Shown here piece after piece: positions 15,665 through 24,181 of a stretch of 48,093 nt of DNA. The translations under genes were made by a program, and so were the position numbers. The notes under the pieces are model-generated. The model ran no database searches, was not told the DNA's origin, and saw only the letters and a program-made list of their open reading frames with translations. Source of the stretch: Pseudomonadota bacterium (GTDB lineage Bacteria > Myxococcota_A > UBA796 > GCA-2862545); the NCBI GenBank assembly GCA_005776945.1, contig SXOB01000056.1:1-48093 (forward strand), given 5' to 3'. The first letter of the stretch is position 1; each line of letters starts with the position of its first letter.

Positions 15665-18600
15665 TCCGCTTCGCCGTCGGTACCGGCCCCTTACCGATGG
15701 GCGCCACACGATTGGCGAAATGGGGAGAGGCCCGACCGGGCGCCGACGTCGCGGTGTCGAACGGCGCCGATGCCGCCGATGCGCTCGCCGCTGGGTACCG
15801 CCCGTGGGCCTGGCTTCGAGAGCCCGGCGACGCCCTTGGCGCTTCCGCTGAGGTGGGCCTTCTCGTACGCGCAGACGGTCCGGACGCCAGCGCCTGGAGT
15901 GCCCTCCTCCTCGCCGCCGTCGCCATCGCATCGGGCCGTCGATGGGCGCCAGTGGGGTGGGGTCCGCGGGCGACGGCCGCAGCGTGCGCGGTCGGCGCCG
16001 CCGGTGCAGGTCTCGCGGGCGTCGAGGACGCCGTATGGGCGGCCTTCTGGGCGGACGTGGCCCAGCTGTCAGCGCGCCGAGCACCCGGCCTCGTCCCCTG
16101 GCCAACCGGGCGACCGCTTTCCGCAGGCCCGTTTCGCCAACCCGCCTACCGAGCCGCTCTGCGGAAGGCGGGCACACTTCCCTTCGCACCTTGGCGCTCT
16201 GGCGAGCCGTTGCCAAGCGACGACGGGATCGACTTGCGCGGCGTCGATCTCGCCACGTTGAGCGCCGGCGACCGCTCCCGCCTGACCTCCGCCACGGGCC
16301 CGCTTTTGCTCGACACGCCCGACCTCGCCCCCGACCTGCTGGCGGCACGCGGCGGGCTGTGGGCCGTGGCCGGATCCGGCCCTGACGTCCTTCGTGCCGC
16401 CACTTCCGGCGCAGCCGCGGTGCTGCTGACCGGCAACGAAGGGGCGACCCCGGCGGGCCCGCTCGGGTCGCTGGCACTTTGGGAAGCGGCGCTCGCCGCG
16501 GCGCCGAGCGGCACCGTCCTCGTTTTCGCCGGCGGGTTGGTCAACGAGAGCGCCGCGAGGCTCGCTTGTGCGATGGCGGCAACGGCTCCCGACGGCGTCA
16601 GCGTCGCCTTGCACGCCGAAACGGCCTTCGTGGCGACGCACGAGGCCGTCGAGCTTGACGAACTGCCGTCGCTTGCGAGCGCGATGGTTCTCGGCGCTCG
16701 GTCGACCCGCCGCAGCGGCCGGCACCACGTTCTGCCGCCGCCCCCGGACGGCCGCGACATGGATCCCGTGGTTGCGGGTCCCGGCGCAGGGTTGATCCGC
16801 GCCGTCCGGTCCGTCCGCGCGGTCGCCGACGATTTGGCGCCTGTCGGAACGCCGCGACGAGCACCCCGTAGTGTCGCGAGCAAACTCGGCGACGGTCGCG
16901 TCGACGAGACGCCGCGCGACGCCATCGCCGTGGTCGGCATCGGCGCCCGCCTTCCGGGTGGCCGAGATGCCCCGTCCTGGTGGATTCACCGTATGGAGGG
17001 GCGCGACGCCATCGGCCCCTTGCCCGACGGCCGCTGGGACGCTGCCCGCTACCACGACCCCGCTGCTGGCGGCACCGGCCCAGCCCGCAGCTACGTCCGC
17101 CTCGCCGGGACCGTCGGTGACCTCGGCTTCGACCCCGTCGCCTTCCGCATCCCTCCGCGGACGGCACCCGCCCTCGACCCGTCGCAACGCCTCGCTCTGA
17201 TGATCGCCGCGGAAGCGGTCGACGACGCCGGCTGGCCGGCGGGGCGCGGGCCAGACCGCCAACGAGCCGCCGTTCTGTTCGGCAATGCGATGGGCGGTGA
17301 GTACGCGAAAGACCTCGCCGTTCGCGTCCGCTTTCGCGAAGTTGTCCATGCGCTCGTGGCGTCGGGGCACCTCCCCGAGGTGGCGCGCGAAGAGGCCGAA
17401 CGCGACGCCGAGCGTTGGCTTGACGGTCACCTGCCCCCGGTCGAAGCAGAGTCGATGGCGGGCTTGCTTGCCAACGTCGTCGCCGGACGGGTGGCGTCGT
17501 GGCTGGATTGGATGGGCGGCAACTGGGTCGTCGACGCGGCCTGTGCGGCCTCCCTCGCAGCTATCGCGTCGGCTGTCGACCAACTGCGCACGGGCCGAAT
17601 CGATGTCGCCCTCGCAGGCGGCGTCGACACGGACCTGAGCGCCGAGACCTTCGTCGGCTTTTGCCGGACGGCGGCGCTGTCGCCGGTTGGAAGTCGGCCC
17701 TTTTCGCGAGACGCGGACGGCTTCGTCATGGGCGAAGGCGGAGCCGCCTTTGCCTTGATGCGGCTGCAGGACGCGATCGACGCGGACCGCCCGATTTGGG
17801 CCGTGATCCGCGGCGTGGGCACGTCTTCGGACGGTCGCGGCGTCGGCATCACCGCCCCAAGCGCGGATGGTCAGCGGCTCGCCATCTCTCGCGCCTGGCG
17901 CGACGCCGGCCTGCCGCTCGACGGCCTCGGCTACGTCGCCGCCCACGGCACCGGAACCGCCCTCGGCGACCGGACCGAGCTGGCGGTCCTCGCCGAGCTG
18001 TTCCGCGCGAGCCCGCCGTGGGTCGGCTCGGCAAAGTCGTCCATCGGCCACCTCAAGGGCGCCGCCGGAGCTGCGGGCCTGCTGGAGGCCGTCTGGGTCG
18101 CGGCCACCGGCCTCGTTCCGCCGAGCCTGCATGCCGGGCCGGTCCGGGACGACGTTGGCGACAGGCTCTCCATCCCCTGCGCGCCAACCGTTTTGGCCTC
18201 CGATCGCCGCCTGGTGGGGGTGTCTGCGTTCGGTTTCGGCGGGACGAACTGGCACCTTGTCATCGAGCCGCCGCCCGCCCACGCCCGCCGCCCCGAGCGC
18301 CTGGCGCGTGCGGCGCGGTCCGTGCGCGCGCTCGCTCTGCCGCCCGCCCGATCGCGCTGGTCCGACCGTGCCGCGCCAAGGCTGACGTGCTTTGCTGGCA
18401 ACGACGTCGATGAGTTGCGCCAGGCCGTCGTCAACGGCCAGGTTGCGACGCCGCGTCAGGCCGCGAGCGCACCCCACCGCCTCGTCGTCCTCGGCCCCGA
18501 CGCGGCCTCCCGCGCCCTACGAGCGCTCGATGGCGTGCGCACGCCCTCGACCTGGCTGGGGACGGGCCCTCCGCGGCGCCTCGCCCTCCTCGCGCCCGGC

Positions 18601-21357
18601 CAAGGTGCCCAACGTGCCGGCGGCTGGGACCTCTTGGAACGCATTCCCTCGTGTGCCCGCGCGCTCGCGGCCACCGCGGAAGGAGAGCCTGACGGCGACG
18701 ACCCCAAAGCCGTCCACGAGCACCTCGTCGGCGCCGCCATCGGTTGGGCCCCCCTCCTGGCCGGGCTCCCCATCGAAGGCGCCGTCGGCCACAGCCTCGG
18801 CGAACTCTCCGCGCTGGTGTTGGCTCGACGTTTGGCTCCAGACGACGCCCTCCGCCTCGCGCGCGCCCGAGGGGCTGCCCTCGATGCGTTGCCAGCTGGC
18901 GCGATGGTCGCGCTGACAGCGTCGCCGGAGGCCGCACAGGCCCTTGGCGCCACCTACGGACTGGTGCTCGCGGTCATCAACGGCCCGCGCGCCTGCGTGC
19001 TCGCTGGGCCAGAGGCCGCCGTCCAAGCCCTCGCCGCGGAGCGAGAGGACGCGCGCATCCTTCGGGCGGCGCGCGCGTACCACCATCCGACCGCCGCCCC
19101 CGCAGTGGCGCCCTTCCGCGACGCGCTCGCCACCGTCGACTTCGCTGTGGGGTTGCCAACGTGGTCGCCGGCCACTGGAGCCAAACATCGTGACGACCCC
19201 CGCCGCGACCTTGCCGCCGCCATCGTCTGCCCCGTCGACCTACCCGCCGCCGTGGCCGCGCTTCGAGAGGAGATTCCAGGCGCGCTGCTGCTGGAAGTAG
19301 GGCCGGGCGCCACGCTCGCTCGGCATGTGGACGGCGACGTGGTTTCGCTCGACCCGGAGCCGGGCGACGGGGGCCGGGGATTTGCCGCCGCCGCCGCCGC
19401 ACTCGTCGCCGCCGGCCATGCCACATGGCTCGAGGGTGTCCCTGCGACGGTGGTGGCGATCGCGCCCGCCGGCGGGCCTGTCTCCCGATCCATCCGTGGC
19501 CCTTGGGTGCCCTCGGTCGAAGTTCAGCGGCCGATGTCGGCGCCGATGGCGTCCCGGGACGACGTCGAGAAAGCCGTGCTCGACGCCATCGTCGCCGTCA
19601 CCGGCTACCCTGTGGACGCCATCGAGGAAGGCGGCGACCTCGCTTCCGACCTCGGGATCGACTCCATCCGGCGCATGGAGATCCTCGGCCAACTTCGGAC
19701 GACACTCGCCATCCCCGTCCGTGAGGCCGACTACGCGACCCTCGCGCGCACCGATCTGAACGGTCTCGTCAGCTGGGTCCGCGCGCGCCGCGCCGAAGGC
19801 CCACAAGCGAACGCCGAACGTTCGGACGGGGGCCTGTGGCGCTTGGAGACGCGTCCGACGCCCATCCTCGGCGACCCCGCAGCCGCCGCGCTCGAGGCCG
19901 TCACCCGCCTTCGCGACGGCCAACCACAGCCAACCGACCCCGTCGGCGCCGCTGCCAGCGCCGCCGCCCAGCGCTGCCTCAAGCGGGAAGCCGGTGCCCC
20001 TCCGTTCCCCGCCGCCTGGCGACCGGTGGCAACCCCTCCGACCTCACCCGGTATCGGGCTCGTCATCGCCACCGGCTCCGTCGACGGCATCCTTGGCCCC
20101 TGCCTCCGAGCCCTCGGCGACCGCCCGATGTGGGTCCTGAGCCGCAATGCGCCGCGCGAGAGCGGTCCTTGGCAGCACGCCTCGGTGGACGTCACGGACC
20201 CCCACGCCGTCGACGCCGCCGTACGCGCGGCACGTCGACGCTGGGGCCCCGTCACGACGGTCATCCATGCGGCGGGTGCGCTCGCCGACGGCCCCCTGGC
20301 CTCGACGTCCGAAGCCGACCTCCGACGCGTGATCGACGTCAAGGTGCGCGGCGCAGCCCACCTCTGGCAAGCGACCGCCGAGGATGCGCCCGACGTCGCC
20401 GTGGATTTCAGCTCGCTCGTGGCCCACCTTGGCAACGCGGGCCAGCCCACCTACGCAGCCGCCAACGCCGCCATGGAAGCCGTTCGCCACCCCACGGCGA
20501 AGAGGCACGTTCACCTCGCGTGGACGGCCTGGTCCGACCGCGGGATGGCGGCGGACGCGGGAGTGGCCGCCCTGCTCGCGGCGCGCGGGCTCGTCCCCCT
20601 TTCGCCGACCGCCGGTGCGCGCCTTTTCTTGGGCGCACTTGGCCTCGACGGCCTCATCGCTGTGGCCGCGCAGCCGCCCCCTGGGGCGCAACCCTGGCGT
20701 CCCCCGCTTGGGGCGCCGTGCGGGCCCCACGCTGTCGCCGTCGCGGCCGACCCTGGGGCCCCCTGGCTCGCCGACCATCGCGTGGCAGGACGCCCGCTCG
20801 TGCCCGCGGCGACCTGGTTGGCCGCCTTTGCCGAGTTGGCGCCGGAGGTCGATGCCTGGGTCGACTTCGAGGTCGTGGCGCCGACCTTCGTCGACACGAC
20901 GCGAACCGACCTCCGCGTGGTTCGGACGGTCGATGGCGCCGAGGCCCTGGCCGGGGTCACCGTGGTGGCGCGGGCACGCGCTGGCCAGCGCCCGACCGCT
21001 CCCGCGCCCTTGCCGCCGCCTTGCAAGGGGGCGCCCACCCCTTACGGCGACCCCCTTTTCCACGGCCCCCATTGGCAGGTTCTGCGCGACGACGACGGCG
21101 AATCGGCCAGCGTCGATGTCGGCGACCTCGGCCTTGCGGGCTGGGTGGACGCCATCCACCAACTGGCGGTGCTTCGGCAACGTCAAGAGGGACGTGCACT
21201 CGCCCTCCCGACCGGCGCGCGCTGCTGGGTCGCGCCCAACGACGTGCCCAAGCGCGGGCACATCGGCGTTCGGAACCAGACTTGGGTCTGCTGCGACACG
21301 CAAGGCGCGCCCTTTGCATGGGTCACGGGTCTGCAACTCACCGATGTCGCCCCATGA
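15661..21357 (+). CDS. Type I polyketide/fatty acid synthase: NMO-like, KS, AT, ACP, KR, DH
   Basis: An 1898-residue multidomain synthase. Residues 1-415 are poorly conserved, with weak resemblance to nitronate-monooxygenase/PfaD-type flavin barrels (VLVFAGGLVNESAARLA). The KS spans about 420-860, with Cys628 in VDAACAAS, His762 in HGTGT and His797 in KSSIGHLKG. The AT spans about 970-1265 with Ser1045 in GHSLGE. The ACP carries phosphopantetheine Ser1335 in DLGIDSIRRMEI, which is PUFA-synthase-like. The KR spans about 1460-1680 with Ser1584/1585 and Tyr1598 in TYAAAN, but its nucleotide-binding loop GSVDGILG is unusual. The DH spans about 1690-1898 with His1706 in DHRVAGRPLVP and Asp1830 in WVDAIHQL. 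There is no thioesterase, so transfer to the adjacent type III PKS is likely. Confidence 0.9.
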   Translation: MIRFAVGTGPLPMGATRLAKWGEARPGADVAVSNGADAADALAAGYRPWAWLREPGDALGASAEVGLLVRADGPDASAWSALLLAAVAIASGRRWAPVGWGPRATAAACAVGAAGAGLAGVEDAVWAAFWADVAQLSARRAPGLVPWPTGRPLSAGPFRQPAYRAALRKAGTLPFAPWRSGEPLPSDDGIDLRGVDLATLSAGDRSRLTSATGPLLLDTPDLAPDLLAARGGLWAVAGSGPDVLRAATSGAAAVLLTGNEGATPAGPLGSLALWEAALAAAPSGTVLVFAGGLVNESAARLACAMAATAPDGVSVALHAETAFVATHEAVELDELPSLASAMVLGARSTRRSGRHHVLPPPPDGRDMDPVVAGPGAGLIRAVRSVRAVADDLAPVGTPRRAPRSVASKLGDGRVDETPRDAIAVVGIGARLPGGRDAPSWWIHRMEGRDAIGPLPDGRWDAARYHDPAAGGTGPARSYVRLAGTVGDLGFDPVAFRIPPRTAPALDPSQRLALMIAAEAVDDAGWPAGRGPDRQRAAVLFGNAMGGEYAKDLAVRVRFREVVHALVASGHLPEVAREEAERDAERWLDGHLPPVEAESMAGLLANVVAGRVASWLDWMGGNWVVDAACAASLAAIASAVDQLRTGRIDVALAGGVDTDLSAETFVGFCRTAALSPVGSRPFSRDADGFVMGEGGAAFALMRLQDAIDADRPIWAVIRGVGTSSDGRGVGITAPSADGQRLAISRAWRDAGLPLDGLGYVAAHGTGTALGDRTELAVLAELFRASPPWVGSAKSSIGHLKGAAGAAGLLEAVWVAATGLVPPSLHAGPVRDDVGDRLSIPCAPTVLASDRRLVGVSAFGFGGTNWHLVIEPPPAHARRPERLARAARSVRALALPPARSRWSDRAAPRLTCFAGNDVDELRQAVVNGQVATPRQAASAPHRLVVLGPDAASRALRALDGVRTPSTWLGTGPPRRLALLAPGQGAQRAGGWDLLERIPSCARALAATAEGEPDGDDPKAVHEHLVGAAIGWAPLLAGLPIEGAVGHSLGELSALVLARRLAPDDALRLARARGAALDALPAGAMVALTASPEAAQALGATYGLVLAVINGPRACVLAGPEAAVQALAAEREDARILRAARAYHHPTAAPAVAPFRDALATVDFAVGLPTWSPATGAKHRDDPRRDLAAAIVCPVDLPAAVAALREEIPGALLLEVGPGATLARHVDGDVVSLDPEPGDGGRGFAAAAAALVAAGHATWLEGVPATVVAIAPAGGPVSRSIRGPWVPSVEVQRPMSAPMASRDDVEKAVLDAIVAVTGYPVDAIEEGGDLASDLGIDSIRRMEILGQLRTTLAIPVREADYATLARTDLNGLVSWVRARRAEGPQANAERSDGGLWRLETRPTPILGDPAAAALEAVTRLRDGQPQPTDPVGAAASAAAQRCLKREAGAPPFPAAWRPVATPPTSPGIGLVIATGSVDGILGPCLRALGDRPMWVLSRNAPRESGPWQHASVDVTDPHAVDAAVRAARRRWGPVTTVIHAAGALADGPLASTSEADLRRVIDVKVRGAAHLWQATAEDAPDVAVDFSSLVAHLGNAGQPTYAAANAAMEAVRHPTAKRHVHLAWTAWSDRGMAADAGVAALLAARGLVPLSPTAGARLFLGALGLDGLIAVAAQPPPGAQPWRPPLGAPCGPHAVAVAADPGAPWLADHRVAGRPLVPAATWLAAFAELAPEVDAWVDFEVVAPTFVDTTRTDLRVVRTVDGAEALAGVTVVARARAGQRPTAPAPLPPPCKGAPTPYGDPLFHGPHWQVLRDDDGESASVDVGDLGLAGWVDAIHQLAVLRQRQEGRALALPTGARCWVAPNDVPKRGHIGVRNQTWVCCDTQGAPFAWVTGLQLTDVAP

Positions 21358-22370
21358 ATGTGACCCTCCAGCACATTGGACGGGCTCTCCCCGAGCGCCG
21401 CTATGGGCAGCTCGAGTTGCTCGAACACAGCCCTTGGGGCCGCAACCCAACGCTCGACCGCCTGTTCCTTGACTCCGCGGTGGCGTCGCGCGGCCTCGCC
21501 ATCCCGCCCGCGTGGTGGAAATGGCCCCGCACCCTTCAGGAGACGAACCGGGCTTGGCTGCAGGCAGCGCTTGACCTCGGCGAGGCCGCGCTGCGGGATG
21601 CGACGGATCCGGCGTCGATCGATGCGCTCTTCGTCACGACGGTCACGGGCGTGGCCACGCCGGGCCTGGATTTGCTGCTCGCCAAGCGCCTGGGCCTGCG
21701 GAGTGACCTCGCCAGGGTTCACTTCAACCAGATCGGTTGCCACGCCGCGATTCCCTTGCTCCGCGTGGCGTCCGACCATGTACGCAGGCGCCCCCAAGAC
21801 CGCGCCGTCGCGCTGGCCGTGGAGGTCTGTTCAGCCTGCTTCGTGCCCGACGAGGCCACCGAGAACCTCGTGGCTCTCTCCCTTTTCGGCGACGGTGCTG
21901 CGGCGGTCGCCCTGGCCGCCGATGGCGAGGGCCCAGCCCTTCTGGATTTCGCGTCAGCCTTCGATTTCGAAACCATGGATTGGCTGGGTTTCGACCTCTC
22001 GGCAAACGGCTTCCGGATCCGCCTCGATCCTCGCGTTCCAGACGTCATCGAACGCACGTTGGCGCCCGCCGTGGACGCCCTTTTGGCCCGCAACGGGCTC
22101 GCGCGATCGGATGTCGCCGGGTGGGCAATCCACCCCGGCGGAAAACGAATTCTCGACGCCGCACAATCCGCGTTGCGCCTGGATGACGACGCGATGCGTC
22201 CGAGCCGACGGATCTTGCGCGAAGTGGGAAATATGTCCAGCCCATCGATCCTGTTCGCGCTGTCCGAAGTGCTCGACCACGGGCCGGTCGGACCCGTGGT
22301 TGCCGCAGCTTTCGGGCCGGGAGTCGGCGTGGAGCTCGCCCTGCTGGACGTCCCCCAGGCTCGGGATTAG
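21354..22370 (+). CDS. Type III polyketide synthase (chalcone/stilbene synthase family)
   Basis: A 338-residue ketosynthase-like enzyme with the complete type III catalytic triad: Cys129 in NQIGCHAA, His260 in AIHPGGKRIL and Asn293 in GNMSSPSILFAL. The His-Asn spacing of 33 equals that in plant chalcone synthase. The family extends acyl-CoA or acyl-ACP starters with malonyl-CoA and cyclises them to resorcinols or alpha-pyrones. ATG 21354 overlaps the type I synthase stop (ATGA), so both are made together. By analogy with Azotobacter ArsA-ArsD, the type I synthase may hand over a long acyl chain. The product is inferred, not shown. Confidence 0.92.
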   Translation: MNVTLQHIGRALPERRYGQLELLEHSPWGRNPTLDRLFLDSAVASRGLAIPPAWWKWPRTLQETNRAWLQAALDLGEAALRDATDPASIDALFVTTVTGVATPGLDLLLAKRLGLRSDLARVHFNQIGCHAAIPLLRVASDHVRRRPQDRAVALAVEVCSACFVPDEATENLVALSLFGDGAAAVALAADGEGPALLDFASAFDFETMDWLGFDLSANGFRIRLDPRVPDVIERTLAPAVDALLARNGLARSDVAGWAIHPGGKRILDAAQSALRLDDDAMRPSRRILREVGNMSSPSILFALSEVLDHGPVGPVVAAAFGPGVGVELALLDVPQARD

Positions 22371-22396
22371 CCCCGCGCCCTTCGGGAGCCCCTGAG

Positions 22397-24181
22397 ATGA
22401 GTGAACCCGACCCCGAGTGGGTCCCTACCGGCGCGGACTACGTCAGTGACCGAGCCTTCCACGACTTTCCCCTTTCCGCCGAACTGCTTCGTGGCCTTTC
22501 CGACATGGGCTACCGGATGCCAACGCCCGTGCAGGCCGCCACCATGGAGCCGGCCCTCGCTGGCGCCGACCTTCTGGTCCGCGCCAAGACGGGCACCGGC
22601 AAGACGGCCGCCTTCGGCATTCCCTTGCTCGAGCGCATCGCGAACGGTCGCCGCAAGCCGTCAGGCCTCATCCTGGCCCCGACCCGGGAGCTCGCGCAGC
22701 AGATTGCAGACGAGCTCACCCGCATCGCGCAGTACCGCGACCTCTCCATCGTCGCTCTTTACGGCGGTGTGGCCATCGGGCCCCAGGCCGACGCGCTCGC
22801 GCAGGGTCCCGAGGTCATCGTCGGCACGCCGGGCCGCATCCTCGACCACCTTGGGCGGCGAACGCTCGACCCTTCCAACATCGGCACCATCGTCCTCGAC
22901 GAAGCCGACGAAATGTTGTCGATGGGATTCTTCGAGGACGTCACCCGCATTCTCGACGCCACGCCCGATGGCCGCCAGATCCTCCTCTTCTCGGCGACGA
23001 TCAGCCCCGACACGGAGCGCTTGTCGGCACGCTACATGCGCGACCCGGTGTCGATCCGACTTTCGACGGACGCCGACAAGGTGGAGAACATCACGCACGT
23101 CTTGTACGAGACGAGCACAGAATTCCATAAAGTTCGGTCGCTCCTCTATTTGTTGGATCTCGAAAATCCGACGAGCGCGATCATTTTCTGCAACACCCGA
23201 GAAGATGCGGCCACAGTGGCCACCTTCCTCGACAGGCAAGGCCTCGACGCCCAGCTGCTGTCCGGCGAGCTCACACAGGCTCGCAGAAACGCGGTGATGG
23301 CGCGGGTGAAGGCCGGCGAAGTCCGGTTCCTCGTCTCAACCGACGTCGCCAGCCGCGGCATCGACATCTCGGATTTGTCCCACGTCATCAACTACGCGCT
23401 GCCACCGGATCCCGCCGTCTACTTGCACCGTGTGGGCCGGACGGGACGAATCGGCAAACACGGCACGGCGATCAGCCTGTCCGGCGGCGCCGATCTGACC
23501 ACACGGAAGGTGCTCGAAACGGTCCACGAGATTCCGTTTCAACTCCGCGAATTTCCGGACGCGGAGACGGCCGTGCGTATGCGCGTCGAGCGCCAAGCCG
23601 AGCAGATTCGTTCGGCGATGGGCACGATGGTCTTCGAGGCGTTGCTGCCAACAGCGCGCGCGCTGCGCGAGCGACCCGATGGCGACCAGCTCGTGGCCGC
23701 GGCCCTGCGCGCCTTCTTCCAGTGGGACCGCCTCCGTCGCGCCGCCGCCACGGATGCGCTCGACCCCGCCGCCGCGCTGCGTGAAGGGCGTGGCGAGTCA
23801 GCGCCCCGGCGGGAGGAACGCCCCCGGCGGGAAGAGCGCCCACGCCGTGACGAACGGCCGCGCCGCGACGAGCGTCCCCCACGCAGCGCCCGCGATGACC
23901 GCCCGCGCCGCGGCAACGCGGCCCCACCCGCGTCGGTGGACGAGCTCGACGCGCTGCTGTTGTCCGACGACGCAGCGCCCGCTTCGGCCGCCCCATCGGC
24001 CCCGGCGGGCGCGACCAACGCGCCCCCCCACGTCTCCGCCGACACCGGCGCAGCCGGAGACGCCAAGAAGAAGCGCCGTCGCCGTCGCCGCAAGCCCGGC
24101 GAGGGCCCTGAGGGCAATACCCCAGACGCCGCGGACGACGGCGCCATCGACGACTTCGACGCGCTGCTTTCGGAGGCCTGA
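22397..24181 (+). CDS. DEAD-box ATP-dependent RNA helicase
   Basis: A 594-residue RNA helicase with all core motifs: Q-motif region F..FPLS (residues 21-27), motif I AKTGTGKT (63-70), PTRELAQQ (95-102), TPGR (144-147), DEAD (168-171), SAT (199-201), and in the second RecA lobe STDVASRGID and HRVGRTGRIGK. It would remodel structured RNA in ribosome assembly or mRNA turnover. The roughly 125-residue tail is basic and disordered, with four RRxERP repeats, a KKKRRRRRRK block and two D-x-[LF]-DALL motifs, one at the very C-terminus. It lies 26 bases after the type III PKS and abuts the DHH phosphoesterase gene, so an RNA-metabolism pair is likely. Confidence 0.95.
   Translation: MSEPDPEWVPTGADYVSDRAFHDFPLSAELLRGLSDMGYRMPTPVQAATMEPALAGADLLVRAKTGTGKTAAFGIPLLERIANGRRKPSGLILAPTRELAQQIADELTRIAQYRDLSIVALYGGVAIGPQADALAQGPEVIVGTPGRILDHLGRRTLDPSNIGTIVLDEADEMLSMGFFEDVTRILDATPDGRQILLFSATISPDTERLSARYMRDPVSIRLSTDADKVENITHVLYETSTEFHKVRSLLYLLDLENPTSAIIFCNTREDAATVATFLDRQGLDAQLLSGELTQARRNAVMARVKAGEVRFLVSTDVASRGIDISDLSHVINYALPPDPAVYLHRVGRTGRIGKHGTAISLSGGADLTTRKVLETVHEIPFQLREFPDAETAVRMRVERQAEQIRSAMGTMVFEALLPTARALRERPDGDQLVAAALRAFFQWDRLRRAAATDALDPAAALREGRGESAPRREERPRREERPRRDERPRRDERPPRSARDDRPRRGNAAPPASVDELDALLLSDDAAPASAAPSAPAGATNAPPHVSADTGAAGDAKKKRRRRRRKPGEGPEGNTPDAADDGAIDDFDALLSEA
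23807..23878 (+). repeat. Four tandem 18-base repeats in the helicase tail
   Basis: Four in-frame 18-base units encode RREERP twice and RRDERP twice, each with variable third codon positions. This makes a charge-alternating, presumably RNA-binding or disordered segment. The synonymous variation suggests selection on the peptide rather than a recent DNA expansion. Confidence 0.85.

Noticed and set aside
16069-18477. An 802-residue minus-strand open frame within the polyketide synthase gene
   Set aside because: The opposite strand encodes intact KS and AT active sites; the minus-strand translation has no recognisable domain.
19836-21353. Upstream extension of the type III PKS frame
   Set aside because: It lies inside the KR and DH domains of the type I synthase in another frame; the type III protein aligns from ATG 21354.
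15661-21357. Interpretation as a true PUFA synthase subunit (PfaA)
   Set aside because: PfaA normally has several tandem ACPs and separate PfaB/C/D partners. Here there is one ACP, a terminal DH and a type III PKS partner, so only relatedness of the ACP and KS is claimed.
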